A DNA stretch of 15,458 nucleotides from NCBI GenBank assembly GCA_002378845.1, contig DFRY01000053.1:73053-88510 (forward strand). Direction: 5' to 3'. Both the position numbers and the translations under genes were made by a program. Below the pieces are notes generated by a model that worked only from the letters and a program-made list of their open reading frames with translations, did not search any database and was not told where the DNA came from. Positions 7,023-14,762 of this stretch are shown here, in pieces; positions within the stretch are counted from its first letter, which is position 1, and every line of letters starts with the position of its first letter. Origin of the DNA: Ruminococcaceae bacterium UBA3451 (GTDB lineage Bacteria; Bacillota; Clostridia; Oscillospirales; Acutalibacteraceae).

Positions 7023-7866
7023 ATTAAAAGAATACGGAAAACTCGTCATGTTTTCCCATACCATTTTTTCCTTCAGTTTTGCCCTTGTTTCCATGGTACT
7101 GGCAGCAAAGGGGCTGCCAAAAATTTCTACCCTTATTTGGATTGTGGTTTGCTTTATGGGTGCGCGCACGGGAGCAAACGCAATTAACCGGGTAATCGAT
7201 GCAAACATCGACGCGCGCAACCCACGTACCGCCAACCGGCAGATTCCCAAAGGAGAAATTAAAAAGGGTGAAGTCATTGCGCTTACGGCAATCTGTTTTC
7301 TGGTGATGCTGTTCGGTGCATACAAGCTGAACTGGGTTTGTCTTGCGCTTTCCCCGGTCGCTCTTTTTCTGCTGATTATTTATTCCTACTGCAAACGGTT
7401 TACGTTCCTGTGCCATTTGGTGCTGGGTGTTACCTGTGCCTGTGCTCCGGTTGGGGCATGGTTGGCGGTAACCGGAAAGTTTGCGCTTACGCCGCTGGTT
7501 ATGGGTGCGGCCAATACATTGTGGGTAGCCGGATTTGATATTATTTACGGTTCTCAGGACTATGACTTTGACAAGGCAAACGGACTGCATTCCGTTCCCG
7601 TAAAATTCGGGGTAAAAAACGCGTTGCACATCGCCATGGCATTTCATATTATTACGCTTCTTTGTCTGGTGGCAATCGGGCTGCTGGAACCCCAGCTCGG
7701 CATGATTTACTTTATTGGGGTTGCCGCAATCGCGGTTCTGTTTGTGGTGGAGTACCGCATGGTATCGCCCACGAATTTAACGAACGTCAATATTGCATCG
7801 TACAGTGTAAACCAGCTTGTGAGCATTGTGTTGCTCGTATTTGGTTTGCTGGATGCATTTATATAA
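6991..7866 (+). CDS. mqnP: UbiA-type polyprenyltransferase, MqnP-like (1,4-dihydroxy-6-naphthoate or similar acceptor)
   Basis: This membrane prenyltransferase has about 291 residues and roughly eight helices. The first active-site motif is N-R-V-I-D-A-N-I-D (about 66-74), followed by RNPRTANRQIPKG. The second is DIIYGSQDYDFDKANGLHS (about 183-201), where D190 and D194 form the second D-x-x-x-D. The D-I-I-Y-x-x-Q-D-x-x-F-D-x-x-x-G-L-H-S form is typical of the UbiA-like enzymes found with futalosine-pathway genes, whereas the first UbiA-family gene in this window (1154-2065) is MenA-like. It overlaps the end of ubiD by 32 bases, so the two are translationally coupled. An AGGAAAGG at 6979-6986 precedes ATG 6991; ATG 6997 is also possible and ATG 6973 less so. 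The naphthoate acceptor is inferred from UbiD/UbiX; a benzoate acceptor is the main alternative. Confidence 0.83.
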   Translation: MNMVLVKLIHKLKEYGKLVMFSHTIFSFSFALVSMVLAAKGLPKISTLIWIVVCFMGARTGANAINRVIDANIDARNPRTANRQIPKGEIKKGEVIALTAICFLVMLFGAYKLNWVCLALSPVALFLLIIYSYCKRFTFLCHLVLGVTCACAPVGAWLAVTGKFALTPLVMGAANTLWVAGFDIIYGSQDYDFDKANGLHSVPVKFGVKNALHIAMAFHIITLLCLVAIGLLEPQLGMIYFIGVAAIAVLFVVEYRMVSPTNLTNVNIASYSVNQLVSIVLLVFGLLDAFI

Positions 7867-7904
7867 TTTAAGTCCATTACATAGACAAGAAAACGAGGAA
7901 AGCC

Positions 7905-8492
7905 ATGAAAAAAGTGATAGTGGCGTTAACCGGAGCAAGCGGCAGCGTTTATTTTCTCCGTCTGGTCGAAATTCTGAGCAAAAAGGAATTGGAGCTGCAT
8001 CTGGTCGCGTCGGAACAGGGGCGAAAGGTGCTGCTGTACGAAACCGGAATGGAACTGGAAGAACAAAGTAAGCTGTGGAGCAAAAATGCGGCCAAGGTCA
8101 TTTTGGAGGACAACGAAAATTTGTTTTCCCCAATTGCAAGCGGTTCCTATCGGTGTGACGCTATGGCGGTAGTACCGTGTTCCATGTCTACCGCGGCGGA
8201 AATTGCAACCGGCGTGACAAAAACGCTTTTAACCCGTGCCGCGGATGTAATGATTAAAGAGCACCGCAAGCTGGTGCTTGTTCCGCGGGAAACACCGCTT
8301 TCACCGATTCATTTAAAAAATATGTATGAGCTTTCAAAACTGGGTGTAACAATCCTGCCCGCTATGCCGGGGTTTTACAATCATCCGCAAACTTTGGACG
8401 ATATGGTGAATTTCGTAGCCGGCAAGGTATTGGACAGCCTTGAAATTGAGAATAACTGTTATGAAAGATGGGAAGGCAAATATGAAAACTAG
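7905..8492 (+). CDS. ubiX: UbiX flavin prenyltransferase (makes prenylated FMN)
   Basis: This 195-residue flavoprotein has the full set of UbiX signatures: the FMN-phosphate loop T-G-A-S-G-S (9-14), VVPCSMSTAAEIATG (89-103), the dimethylallyl-phosphate binding PRETPLSPIHLKNM (127-140) and LPAMPGFYNHP (151-161). UbiX joins a dimethylallyl group to FMN, giving the prenylated FMN that UbiD enzymes need for decarboxylation, and the ubiD gene lies two genes upstream. Length and motifs are normal. A GAGGAAA ribosome site precedes the ATG. The 3' end overlaps the start of the ABC binding-protein gene by 11 bases (8482-8492), which ties the transporter to the quinone enzymes in one operon. In futalosine organisms the equivalent protein is called MqnM. 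Confidence 0.94.
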   Translation: MKKVIVALTGASGSVYFLRLVEILSKKELELHLVASEQGRKVLLYETGMELEEQSKLWSKNAAKVILEDNENLFSPIASGSYRCDAMAVVPCSMSTAAEIATGVTKTLLTRAADVMIKEHRKLVLVPRETPLSPIHLKNMYELSKLGVTILPAMPGFYNHPQTLDDMVNFVAGKVLDSLEIENNCYERWEGKYEN

Positions 8493-9489
8493 AATACTTT
8501 CGATTGTTGCAATGGTTGCTTTGTTGTTTACCGTTGTATTTTCGTTTGGCGGCTGCGCAAACCAAAGCGTCGCATCCGGTACAGCCAATGCGTCGGGTGC
8601 TCCGGCTGCATCCTCCGGCAGTACTGCCTCCAGCGCGGACAAACCGACGATTCGCATCGGCATGATGTCCTCGTCGGACGTGATCCCCTTTGTCCTGATT
8701 AACGAAAACGGCCTTGCGGACAAATACAATTTTAAACTGGATTTGCAGGTTTTTACCTCTGCCAAAGACCGAGACGCAGCATTCCAAGCTGGCGAGCTGG
8801 ACGGTGTGCTGACGGACTATATCGGAATCTGCATGTATCAGAACGCCGGATTTGATGTAAAAATCACCGGAATTACCGATGGGGACTACATTCTGGTTGC
8901 CGGAAAAGATACCGGAATTAAAAACATCAGCCAGATTAAGGGCAAAAGCATTGCCATTTCCGAAAAGACCTTAATCGACTATACGCTGGACAATATTCTG
9001 GCGAATAACAATATGGCAAGCAACGACGTGCAAAAAGAAGTTGTACCCAGAATTCCCGACCGTCTCGAGCTGCTTCGCAACAATAAAATTGACCTTGGTC
9101 TGCTGCCGGAGCCTTTTGCGACCCTTGCGCTGAACGACGGCGCGGTCAACCTTGGCAGCGCAAATCAGTTCGGGCTTTACCCCGCGGTTTCCGCGTTTTC
9201 AAAGGCTGCGCTGGACAGCAAAACAAAAGCAATACATGATTTGTACAAGGCTTATAATGAGGCCGTCGATTATATGAACAACACCGACATCAGCAAATAC
9301 GAAAAAACCGTCATTAAGGCGGTAGGGTACCCCGAAGAGATGATCGGCAAAATTACGGTCAAAAAATTCCGAACCAGCGCGCTGCCGCCGCAAAAGGATG
9401 TGGAGGACGCCATCAAGTGGGCAAGCCAGAAAGGCCTGTGCAAACCGGACCTGAAATACGACCAGCTTGTTTATGACGTATATTCGTAA
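8482..9489 (+). CDS. ABC transporter substrate-binding lipoprotein (NMT1/SsuA-like)
   Basis: The product has about 335 residues with a signal peptide and a lipobox-like F-G-G-C ending at Cys25, then an Ala/Ser-rich linker. The mature part begins with TIRIGMM and includes GELDGVLTDYIGICMY and IDLGLLPEPFATLAL, typical of type-2 periplasmic-binding folds in the SsuA/TauA/ThiY (NMT1-like) class. These proteins bind small organic anions or pyrimidines. The same fold underlies the menaquinone enzymes MqnA and MqnD, but the signal peptide and the following ATPase and permease genes make this a transporter component. I chose ATG 8482, preceded by GGGAAGG and directly followed by the basic signal start; an upstream TTG at 8440 lies well inside ubiX. 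The overlap with ubiX suggests a quinone-related ligand such as a naphthoate. The ligand itself cannot be read from sequence. Confidence 0.85.
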   Translation: MKTRILSIVAMVALLFTVVFSFGGCANQSVASGTANASGAPAASSGSTASSADKPTIRIGMMSSSDVIPFVLINENGLADKYNFKLDLQVFTSAKDRDAAFQAGELDGVLTDYIGICMYQNAGFDVKITGITDGDYILVAGKDTGIKNISQIKGKSIAISEKTLIDYTLDNILANNNMASNDVQKEVVPRIPDRLELLRNNKIDLGLLPEPFATLALNDGAVNLGSANQFGLYPAVSAFSKAALDSKTKAIHDLYKAYNEAVDYMNNTDISKYEKTVIKAVGYPEEMIGKITVKKFRTSALPPQKDVEDAIKWASQKGLCKPDLKYDQLVYDVYS

Positions 9490-9519
9490 TGCAAGAAACA
9501 ACGCGGAGTGGTGAACAAC

Positions 9520-10299
9520 ATGCTTGTAATGGAGAATCTGTCCGTCGGCTATAAAAATAAAAAAGAAACCGTTCCGGTTATTCAAAACCTCTCTCTGCGC
9601 ATTGAGCAGGGGGAGGCTTTGGCCATTTTGGGCCCGTCCGGGTGTGGAAAGTCAACGCTGATTAATGCGCTGGCCGGCATACTTCCGGTTGACAGCGGTG
9701 TGATGGATTACATAAAAGACGGCAGCCGCAGTCCGTTGAACCCGAAAACCCATAAAATCGGCATGATTCCGCAGAACTGCGGGCTGCTGCCGTGGAAAAC
9801 CGTTCGGGCAAACTGCCTTATGCCGCTGAAAATACGGCATGAATCTATTTCAGCCGAACGGGAGCAGGAAATTCAGCAGATTTATGAATCGCTGAATGTG
9901 GACAGCCTGCTTGCGCGTTACCCGAAAGAAATCAGCGGCGGGCAGCTGCAGCGTGTGGCGATTGCGCGGGCCTTTATCCTGCGCCCCGATCTGCTTTTAA
10001 TGGACGAACCCTTTTCCGCGCTGGACGCGATTACCCGGGACGAAGCGCGGGAACTGTTCCTCCGCATTTGGGAAAAGCACCGCGCTACAACAATTCTGGT
10101 CACACACAGCATAGAAGAAGCGCTTTATTTGGGCAATACCATTGTCGTGATGGGTACCGACGAAGGGAATATTCCATACCGCATGGAAAATCCTTATTTC
10201 GGAAAACTGTACCCGGACAGCATGGAATATCTCGAAGTCAAGCAGCATCTGCGAAATATGCTGAAACGGAATAACGGGGAGGCAGACGCGAATGGGTAA
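9520..10299 (+). CDS. ABC transporter ATP-binding protein (SsuB/TauB-like)
   Basis: This is a cytoplasmic ATPase of about 259 residues. All catalytic elements are present: Walker A GPSGCGKST (about 38-46), Q-loop MIPQNCGLLPWKT, signature ISGGQLQRVAIARA (about 138-151), Walker B LLLMDEPFSALD and the switch H-loop TILVTHSIEEA. The short length and the S-x-x-L-P-W sequence after the Q-loop fit ATPases of sulfonate/nitrate/thiamine-precursor importers. It follows the binding-protein gene by 30 bases and overlaps the permease gene by 8 bases. The ATG at 9520 is preferred because GGTG and GGAG lie at suitable distances; in-frame GTG codons at 9508 and 9511 and ATG 9529 are alternatives. It supplies energy for the importer formed with its two neighbours. 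Confidence 0.93.
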   Translation: MLVMENLSVGYKNKKETVPVIQNLSLRIEQGEALAILGPSGCGKSTLINALAGILPVDSGVMDYIKDGSRSPLNPKTHKIGMIPQNCGLLPWKTVRANCLMPLKIRHESISAEREQEIQQIYESLNVDSLLARYPKEISGGQLQRVAIARAFILRPDLLLMDEPFSALDAITRDEARELFLRIWEKHRATTILVTHSIEEALYLGNTIVVMGTDEGNIPYRMENPYFGKLYPDSMEYLEVKQHLRNMLKRNNGEADANG

Positions 10300-11044
10300 G
10301 CTGAAACGGCTTGTTATGTTTCTGCAGGGTTTTTTGCTGATTAATCTGCTTTGGCTGGTCGCATTTCTGCTGATGCATACGCCGGTTATTCCAAATCCAC
10401 TACTGGTGTACCAAAATTTCGGCGATGTGTTTACCGGCGATATGCTTCTGCATATTCTTTACAGCCTACGAAGAATCGCAATCGGTCTTGCGCTGTCGCT
10501 GGGTGTGGGTGTTCCGGTTGGAATTGTGATGGCTTATTCGCAGCGGGCAAATAAAATTCTGTATCCGCTTATTTATTTCAGCTACCCCATTCCCAAAACG
10601 GCGCTGCTTCCCATTGCCATGTTGGTTTGGGGTATGCGTGACGGTTCCAAAATAGCCATTATTTTTTTAATCATTGTGTTTCAGGTTATCGTGTCCGTTC
10701 GGGACAGTGTGAAAAATATTGACCCGGCGCTTTACGGCGTGACAGTCAGCGTGGGCGCAAGCCGGGGGCAGATTATACGGCATGTTACGCTGCCGGCTAT
10801 TTTGCCGGAACTGCTTACCAGTATTCGGGTATCGCTGGGTACCGCGGTGTCGATTTTGTTCTTCGTCGAGGGTTATGGTACAAAATACGGAATGGGTTAC
10901 TATATTGTGGACGCGTGGTCGCGCATCAATTATATTGACATGTACATGGGAATTATTGTGATTTCGGTAATCGGCTTTGCGCTGTTCGTTGCGGTAGACG
11001 TTCTATCCGACCGCCTTTGCCGTTGGAACGGCTCGGCCAAATGA
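10292..11044 (+). CDS. ABC transporter permease (SsuC/TauC-like)
   Basis: This 250-residue protein has about six membrane helices. It carries the cytoplasmic coupling loop of binding-protein-dependent importers at about 146-170, where A-L-Y-G-V-T-V-S-V-G-A-S-R ends in a VTLPAILPELL segment. The G-A-S-R and L-P-A-I-L-P pattern is typical of SsuC/TauC-type permeases. GGGGAGG at 10276-10282 lies nine bases before the ATG, which overlaps the ATPase gene by 8 bases. It closes the plus-strand operon, 49 bases before a strong hairpin terminator. With the binding protein and ATPase it forms a complete importer. The substrate is unknown; the operon position points to an aromatic quinone precursor, though an unrelated anion or vitamin precursor is possible. 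Confidence 0.92.
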   Translation: MGKLKRLVMFLQGFLLINLLWLVAFLLMHTPVIPNPLLVYQNFGDVFTGDMLLHILYSLRRIAIGLALSLGVGVPVGIVMAYSQRANKILYPLIYFSYPIPKTALLPIAMLVWGMRDGSKIAIIFLIIVFQVIVSVRDSVKNIDPALYGVTVSVGASRGQIIRHVTLPAILPELLTSIRVSLGTAVSILFFVEGYGTKYGMGYYIVDAWSRINYIDMYMGIIVISVIGFALFVAVDVLSDRLCRWNGSAK

Positions 11045-11093
11045 AAAGGACTGGGAACGGGCTGCATCCTTATCCATTATGTTTGTATAACAC

Positions 11094-11133
11094 AAACGGG
11101 CTATCTGAATTGTTTCAGATAGCCCGTTTTTTT
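11094..11133. terminator. Shared terminator between the convergent transporter and hydrogenase operons
   Basis: A perfect 16-bp inverted repeat (AAACGGGCTATCTGAA at 11094-11109, complement at 11114-11129) has a 4-base loop. On the plus strand it runs into seven T residues (11127-11133), a strong intrinsic terminator for the ABC operon. On the minus strand it ends in TTTGTGTT, a weaker tail that could still end hydA transcripts, whose stop codon is only 27 bases away. Confidence 0.92.
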
Positions 11134-11156
11134 CGGTTTGCTTTTGGTGGCCGAAC

Positions 11157-12884
11157 TTATTGCTGTTCCGATGCTTCATTTGCTGCGCATGTTGCGCATG
11201 TCGCGCTTTGATATTTTACATGCAGCAGCTTGTGAACCTTGCCTTTGAGCAGTCCGGAATACAAAGCCGTAATGACCGGATTTTCTTCGGAACGCTTTAT
11301 GCTGCACATTTTGTCCGTCGCATAAATACCGGCACTGCGTTTCTTTTTGCCTTCCGGGCTTGCAATCGGCTGTCCGGCGCCGCATACGCAGCCGCCGGGG
11401 CAGGCCATAATTTCCACAAAGTCATAATGGGCTTCGCCGCTTTGCATCCGCTTAATCAATTCTTCGGCATTGCCCAAACCGCTTACTACGGCAATTTTTA
11501 CTTCGCGTTCGCCGTAAGTTATGGAAGTTTCTTTGATACCCTGCATTCCTCTTACCCCGTTAAAGGCAATGGAGCGAAGGGCGGAAACCGATTTGTTGTC
11601 CGACAAACGGCGCAGAACCGCTTCGGTAACGCCGCCGGTAACGCCGAAAATTACGCCCGCGCCGCTTTGTGTGCCGAATGGCATGTCGATTGCTTCCGGT
11701 TCCAGTTCAGAAAATACGATTCCGGCCTCTTTAATCATTTGAATCAATTCCTGTGTGGTAATGACGTAATCGATGTAGGGTACGCCGTTTTCTTTAAACT
11801 CGTCCCTTGCTGCTTCATATTTTTTCGCGGTGCAGGGCATAACGCCGACTACCACAACGCGGCGGTCGGTCTGCTTGTATTCTTCCTTTAGCACGGAACC
11901 GAACATTTCCATTGGGGAACGGCAGGTTGAAATATGCTTCAGCAGTTCCGGGTGGCTTTTCTCCGCGTACTGTACCCATGCCGGGCAGCAGGAGGTAAAC
12001 AGGGGCAGATTTTCCCCCAGCTCCAAACGGCTCAACAGTTCGTTTGCTTCTTCCATAACGGTTAAATCCGCGCCGGTTGCGGTGTCGAACACCTCGTCTA
12101 CGCCAAGGCGTTTCAAAGCGGCAACGATTTTACCCATCAGGTTTTCGCCGTCTTTTTGCCCCAGCTGGTCGCCGATTCCCACACGCACAGCGGGGGCGAT
12201 TTGTACAACGACTTTAATTGCCGGGTCGTTCAGCACTTTCCAAATCTTTCCGGTATCGTTTTTCACCACGACGGCTCCGGTCGGGCAGACGGCCGCGCAT
12301 TGGCCGCAGCCCACGCATCTGGTTTCCGCAATGGGGACATTAAAGGTCGTACCGACCGTCATTTTCGACCCCCGGTACATAAAGTCAATTGCACCGACAT
12401 GCTGTACTTCGTCGCACATTCTTACACAGTCCCCGCAAAGAATGCATTTATTGGTGTCGCGTTCAATGCAGAGGGAAGAAGTATCAAGATTCGGCTTCTC
12501 CGCGGTGTTTTCAAAACGGACGCGGTTAATTCCAAAACGCTGTGCCAGCTCCTGCAGCTTACAGGCACCGTTTTTGCCGCAGGTGGTACAGTCACGGCAA
12601 TGGTTGGAAAGCAGCAGCTCCAAAATCATTTTGCGGTATCTTCTCAGCTTCGGTGTGTTAGTGTAAATTTCCATGCCGGCTTTCGGCGGTGTGGAACAGG
12701 CGGCTTCCATACCGCCCCATTTATTTTCAACCATGCACATTCGGCAGGCGCCGTAAACGGATAGCTCGGAATAATAGCAGAAAGTAGGAAGGTCAATCCC
12801 CGCCTTGCGAATCAGGCTAAGCAGGTTCTTTTCGCCGTCGATTTCAACTGGAATATTATCAATTAACATAAATTCGCCGCTCAT
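11157..12884 (-). CDS. hydA: [FeFe] hydrogenase catalytic subunit HydA of the trimeric, electron-bifurcating type
   Basis: This 575-residue enzyme makes or uses H2 at the H-cluster. An N-terminal [2Fe-2S] domain has C36, C47, C50 and C63. A His-ligated [4Fe-4S] site follows (H95, C99, C102, C108), then two ferredoxin clusters (C147-C157 and C190-C200). The H-cluster motifs are TSCCPAW (297-303, with proton-relay C299), MPCTAKKYE (349-357) and MACPGGCVCGAGQP (493-506). Its neighbours hydB and hydC make it the HydABC form, which couples H2 to NAD and ferredoxin together. The AAGGAGG ribosome site lies in the last codons of hydB, 3 bases separating stop and start. A short tail with C563 and C566 follows the usual K-L-L-H end. 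The maturases HydE, HydF and HydG are not in the window. Confidence 0.96.
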   Translation of the reverse strand: MSGEFMLIDNIPVEIDGEKNLLSLIRKAGIDLPTFCYYSELSVYGACRMCMVENKWGGMEAACSTPPKAGMEIYTNTPKLRRYRKMILELLLSNHCRDCTTCGKNGACKLQELAQRFGINRVRFENTAEKPNLDTSSLCIERDTNKCILCGDCVRMCDEVQHVGAIDFMYRGSKMTVGTTFNVPIAETRCVGCGQCAAVCPTGAVVVKNDTGKIWKVLNDPAIKVVVQIAPAVRVGIGDQLGQKDGENLMGKIVAALKRLGVDEVFDTATGADLTVMEEANELLSRLELGENLPLFTSCCPAWVQYAEKSHPELLKHISTCRSPMEMFGSVLKEEYKQTDRRVVVVGVMPCTAKKYEAARDEFKENGVPYIDYVITTQELIQMIKEAGIVFSELEPEAIDMPFGTQSGAGVIFGVTGGVTEAVLRRLSDNKSVSALRSIAFNGVRGMQGIKETSITYGEREVKIAVVSGLGNAEELIKRMQSGEAHYDFVEIMACPGGCVCGAGQPIASPEGKKKRSAGIYATDKMCSIKRSEENPVITALYSGLLKGKVHKLLHVKYQSATCATCAANEASEQQ

Positions 12885-12887
12885 TCG

Positions 12888-14762
12888 TTAGTCCTCCTTT
12901 ACTGCCTTGAACGCACAGGCGTCCACGCATGCGCCGCACTTAATACATTTACTGCTGTCAATGACAAACGGTTCTTTTACCTTGCCGGAAATGGCGTTCA
13001 CCGGGCAGCTGCGCGCGCACTTGGAGCAGCCTTTGCACAGGCTTGCGTCAATGAAAATGGTTCTCAGCTTTTGGCAGCTCTTGGTTGGGCAGCGCTTTTC
13101 ATTGATATGCGCTTCGTATTCCTCCCGGAAATATTTCAGCGTGCTTAAAACAGGGAATGCCGCCGATTTCCCCAGCCCGCACAGCGCGGTTGCGGAAATT
13201 GTTTCCGACAGTTCCTGCAGCATGTCAATATCGTCGGGTTCGCCGTTGCCCGCGGTAATCCGTTCCAGAATTTCGAGCATGCGTTTTGTGCCTTCGCGGC
13301 AGGGAACGCATTTTCCGCAGGATTCATTCTGTGTAAAGCTCATAAAGAATCTTGCTACTTCCACCATGCAGGTGTGCTCGTCCATTACCACCAGCCCGCC
13401 GGAACCGATCATTGCGCCGACTTTTTTCAAGCTGTCGAAGTCAAGGGGAAGGTCTAAATGGTCTTTTGTCAGGCATCCGCCGGAGGGGCCGCCGATCTGC
13501 ACGGCCTTAAACTCCGCGCCGCCGCGCATTCCGCCGCCAATGTCGTAAATAATTTCGCGCAGGGTGGTGCCCATGGGCACTTCAATCAGACCGGTGTTCA
13601 TAATGTTGCCGGTCAATGCAAAGGCCTTGGTTCCCGGGCTGTTTTCCGGCCCGATGGAGCGGAACCACTGCCCGCCGTTGGCAACAATGGAAGGTACGTT
13701 GGCAAAGGTTTCCACGTTGTTCAGAACGGTTGGTCTGCCGAACAGACCCTGTTCCACGGTGCGGGGCGGTTTTACTCGCGGCATGCCTCGCTTGCCTTCA
13801 ATGGAAGCGGTCAGCGCGCTGCCTTCTCCGCACACAAACGCACCCGCGCCGCGGCTGATTTTTATATCGAAGCTGAAATTTGTTCCTAAAATACGGTTTC
13901 CGAGCAAACCGTGTTCTCTGGCCTGGTCAATAGCAATGCCAAGGCGCTTTACGGCCAGCGGGTATTCCGCACGAACATATATGTAACCTTCGTCTGCGCC
14001 GCAGGCGTATGCCGCAAGAATCATTCCTTCCAGCATTCTGTGCGGATCGCTTTCCATTACGCTGCGGTCCATAAATGCGCCCGGGTCGCCTTCATCGCCG
14101 TTGCACACGACGCATTTCTTTTCGACTTTCTGGCGGCGTACCTGCGCCCATTTGCGTGCAGCGGGGAATCCGCCGCCGCCGCGGCCGCGCAGATTGGAAA
14201 TTTCCACTTCGTTCAGGACTTCTTCCGGCTTCATTTCAAACAAAGCCTGTTCCAAAGCGGAGTAACCGTCCATAGCGATATATTCGCCGATGGAGGTGGC
14301 GTCAAGTTTACCGCAGTTTTCCAGTACAACACGCTTTTGCAGCTTATAGAATGGAATGGAATCCTGGTGCTGATGAATTTCGCCCGCCTTCTGGTAAACC
14401 AGACGTTTCACGCAGTTGTCGTTTACAATGCTTTCCTCCAGAATTTCCGCGCAGTCCGCCGGTTTCACCTTAACATATAAATAACCCTGAGGTTCTATGC
14501 GAACCAGAGGGCCCATTTCACAAAAGCCATGGCATCCGCTTTTTTTAATGCCAATTTGTTCCCCGTCTGTTTCGTGTTCCAAATCGACGGAACAATCGAT
14601 TCCTTTTTCCTGAGTCAATCGAATGAATTCATCGTATATGTCCAGCGAGCCGCTTGCAACACAGGCGGTACCGGCGCAGATTAGAATTTTTTTCTTCTGC
14701 TGGTCCAGCCGTTTTTTGTAAACTTCCCTGATTTTCTGCAGGTCTTCTCTAGTTTTCAGCAT
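12888..14762 (-). CDS. hydB: HydB, NADH/FMN-binding subunit of the [FeFe] hydrogenase (NuoF-like)
   Basis: This protein of about 624 residues is the flavin hub of the hydrogenase. Positions below count from ATG 14768; subtract two for the preferred start. An N-terminal thioredoxin-like [2Fe-2S] domain has C31, C36, C79 and C83. The NuoF core shows NLRGRGGGGFPAARKW (192-207) for NADH, NGDEGDPGAFMDR (223-235) for FMN, a GEGSAL in place of the common G-E-E-T-A-L (314-319), and the cluster motif SCGKCVPC (483-490). Two C-terminal [4Fe-4S] ferredoxin motifs follow (C578-C588 and C608-C618). NADH electrons enter here and pass to HydA and ferredoxin. The start at 14762 is preferred because AAGGAGG (14772-14778) is nine bases away from it but only three from ATG 14768. 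Its start overlaps the end of hydC by 14 bases. Confidence 0.95.
   Translation of the reverse strand: MLKTREDLQKIREVYKKRLDQQKKKILICAGTACVASGSLDIYDEFIRLTQEKGIDCSVDLEHETDGEQIGIKKSGCHGFCEMGPLVRIEPQGYLYVKVKPADCAEILEESIVNDNCVKRLVYQKAGEIHQHQDSIPFYKLQKRVVLENCGKLDATSIGEYIAMDGYSALEQALFEMKPEEVLNEVEISNLRGRGGGGFPAARKWAQVRRQKVEKKCVVCNGDEGDPGAFMDRSVMESDPHRMLEGMILAAYACGADEGYIYVRAEYPLAVKRLGIAIDQAREHGLLGNRILGTNFSFDIKISRGAGAFVCGEGSALTASIEGKRGMPRVKPPRTVEQGLFGRPTVLNNVETFANVPSIVANGGQWFRSIGPENSPGTKAFALTGNIMNTGLIEVPMGTTLREIIYDIGGGMRGGAEFKAVQIGGPSGGCLTKDHLDLPLDFDSLKKVGAMIGSGGLVVMDEHTCMVEVARFFMSFTQNESCGKCVPCREGTKRMLEILERITAGNGEPDDIDMLQELSETISATALCGLGKSAAFPVLSTLKYFREEYEAHINEKRCPTKSCQKLRTIFIDASLCKGCSKCARSCPVNAISGKVKEPFVIDSSKCIKCGACVDACAFKAVKED

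Noticed and set aside
8440..8481. An upstream TTG start for the ABC binding protein
   Set aside because: It would add 14 residues before the basic signal-peptide start and lies deep in ubiX; ATG 8482 has a good ribosome site and gives a normal lipoprotein signal.
8482..9489. Identity as MqnA or MqnD, the menaquinone enzymes with the same fold
   Set aside because: A lipoprotein signal peptide, a linker and directly following ATPase and permease genes show that it is a transporter component.
11830..12666. A long open frame (278 codons) antisense to hydA, and others antisense to hydB
   Set aside because: The minus strand carries clear hydrogenase motifs in one frame throughout. The antisense frames have no ribosome site, no family motifs, and arise from codon bias of the real gene.
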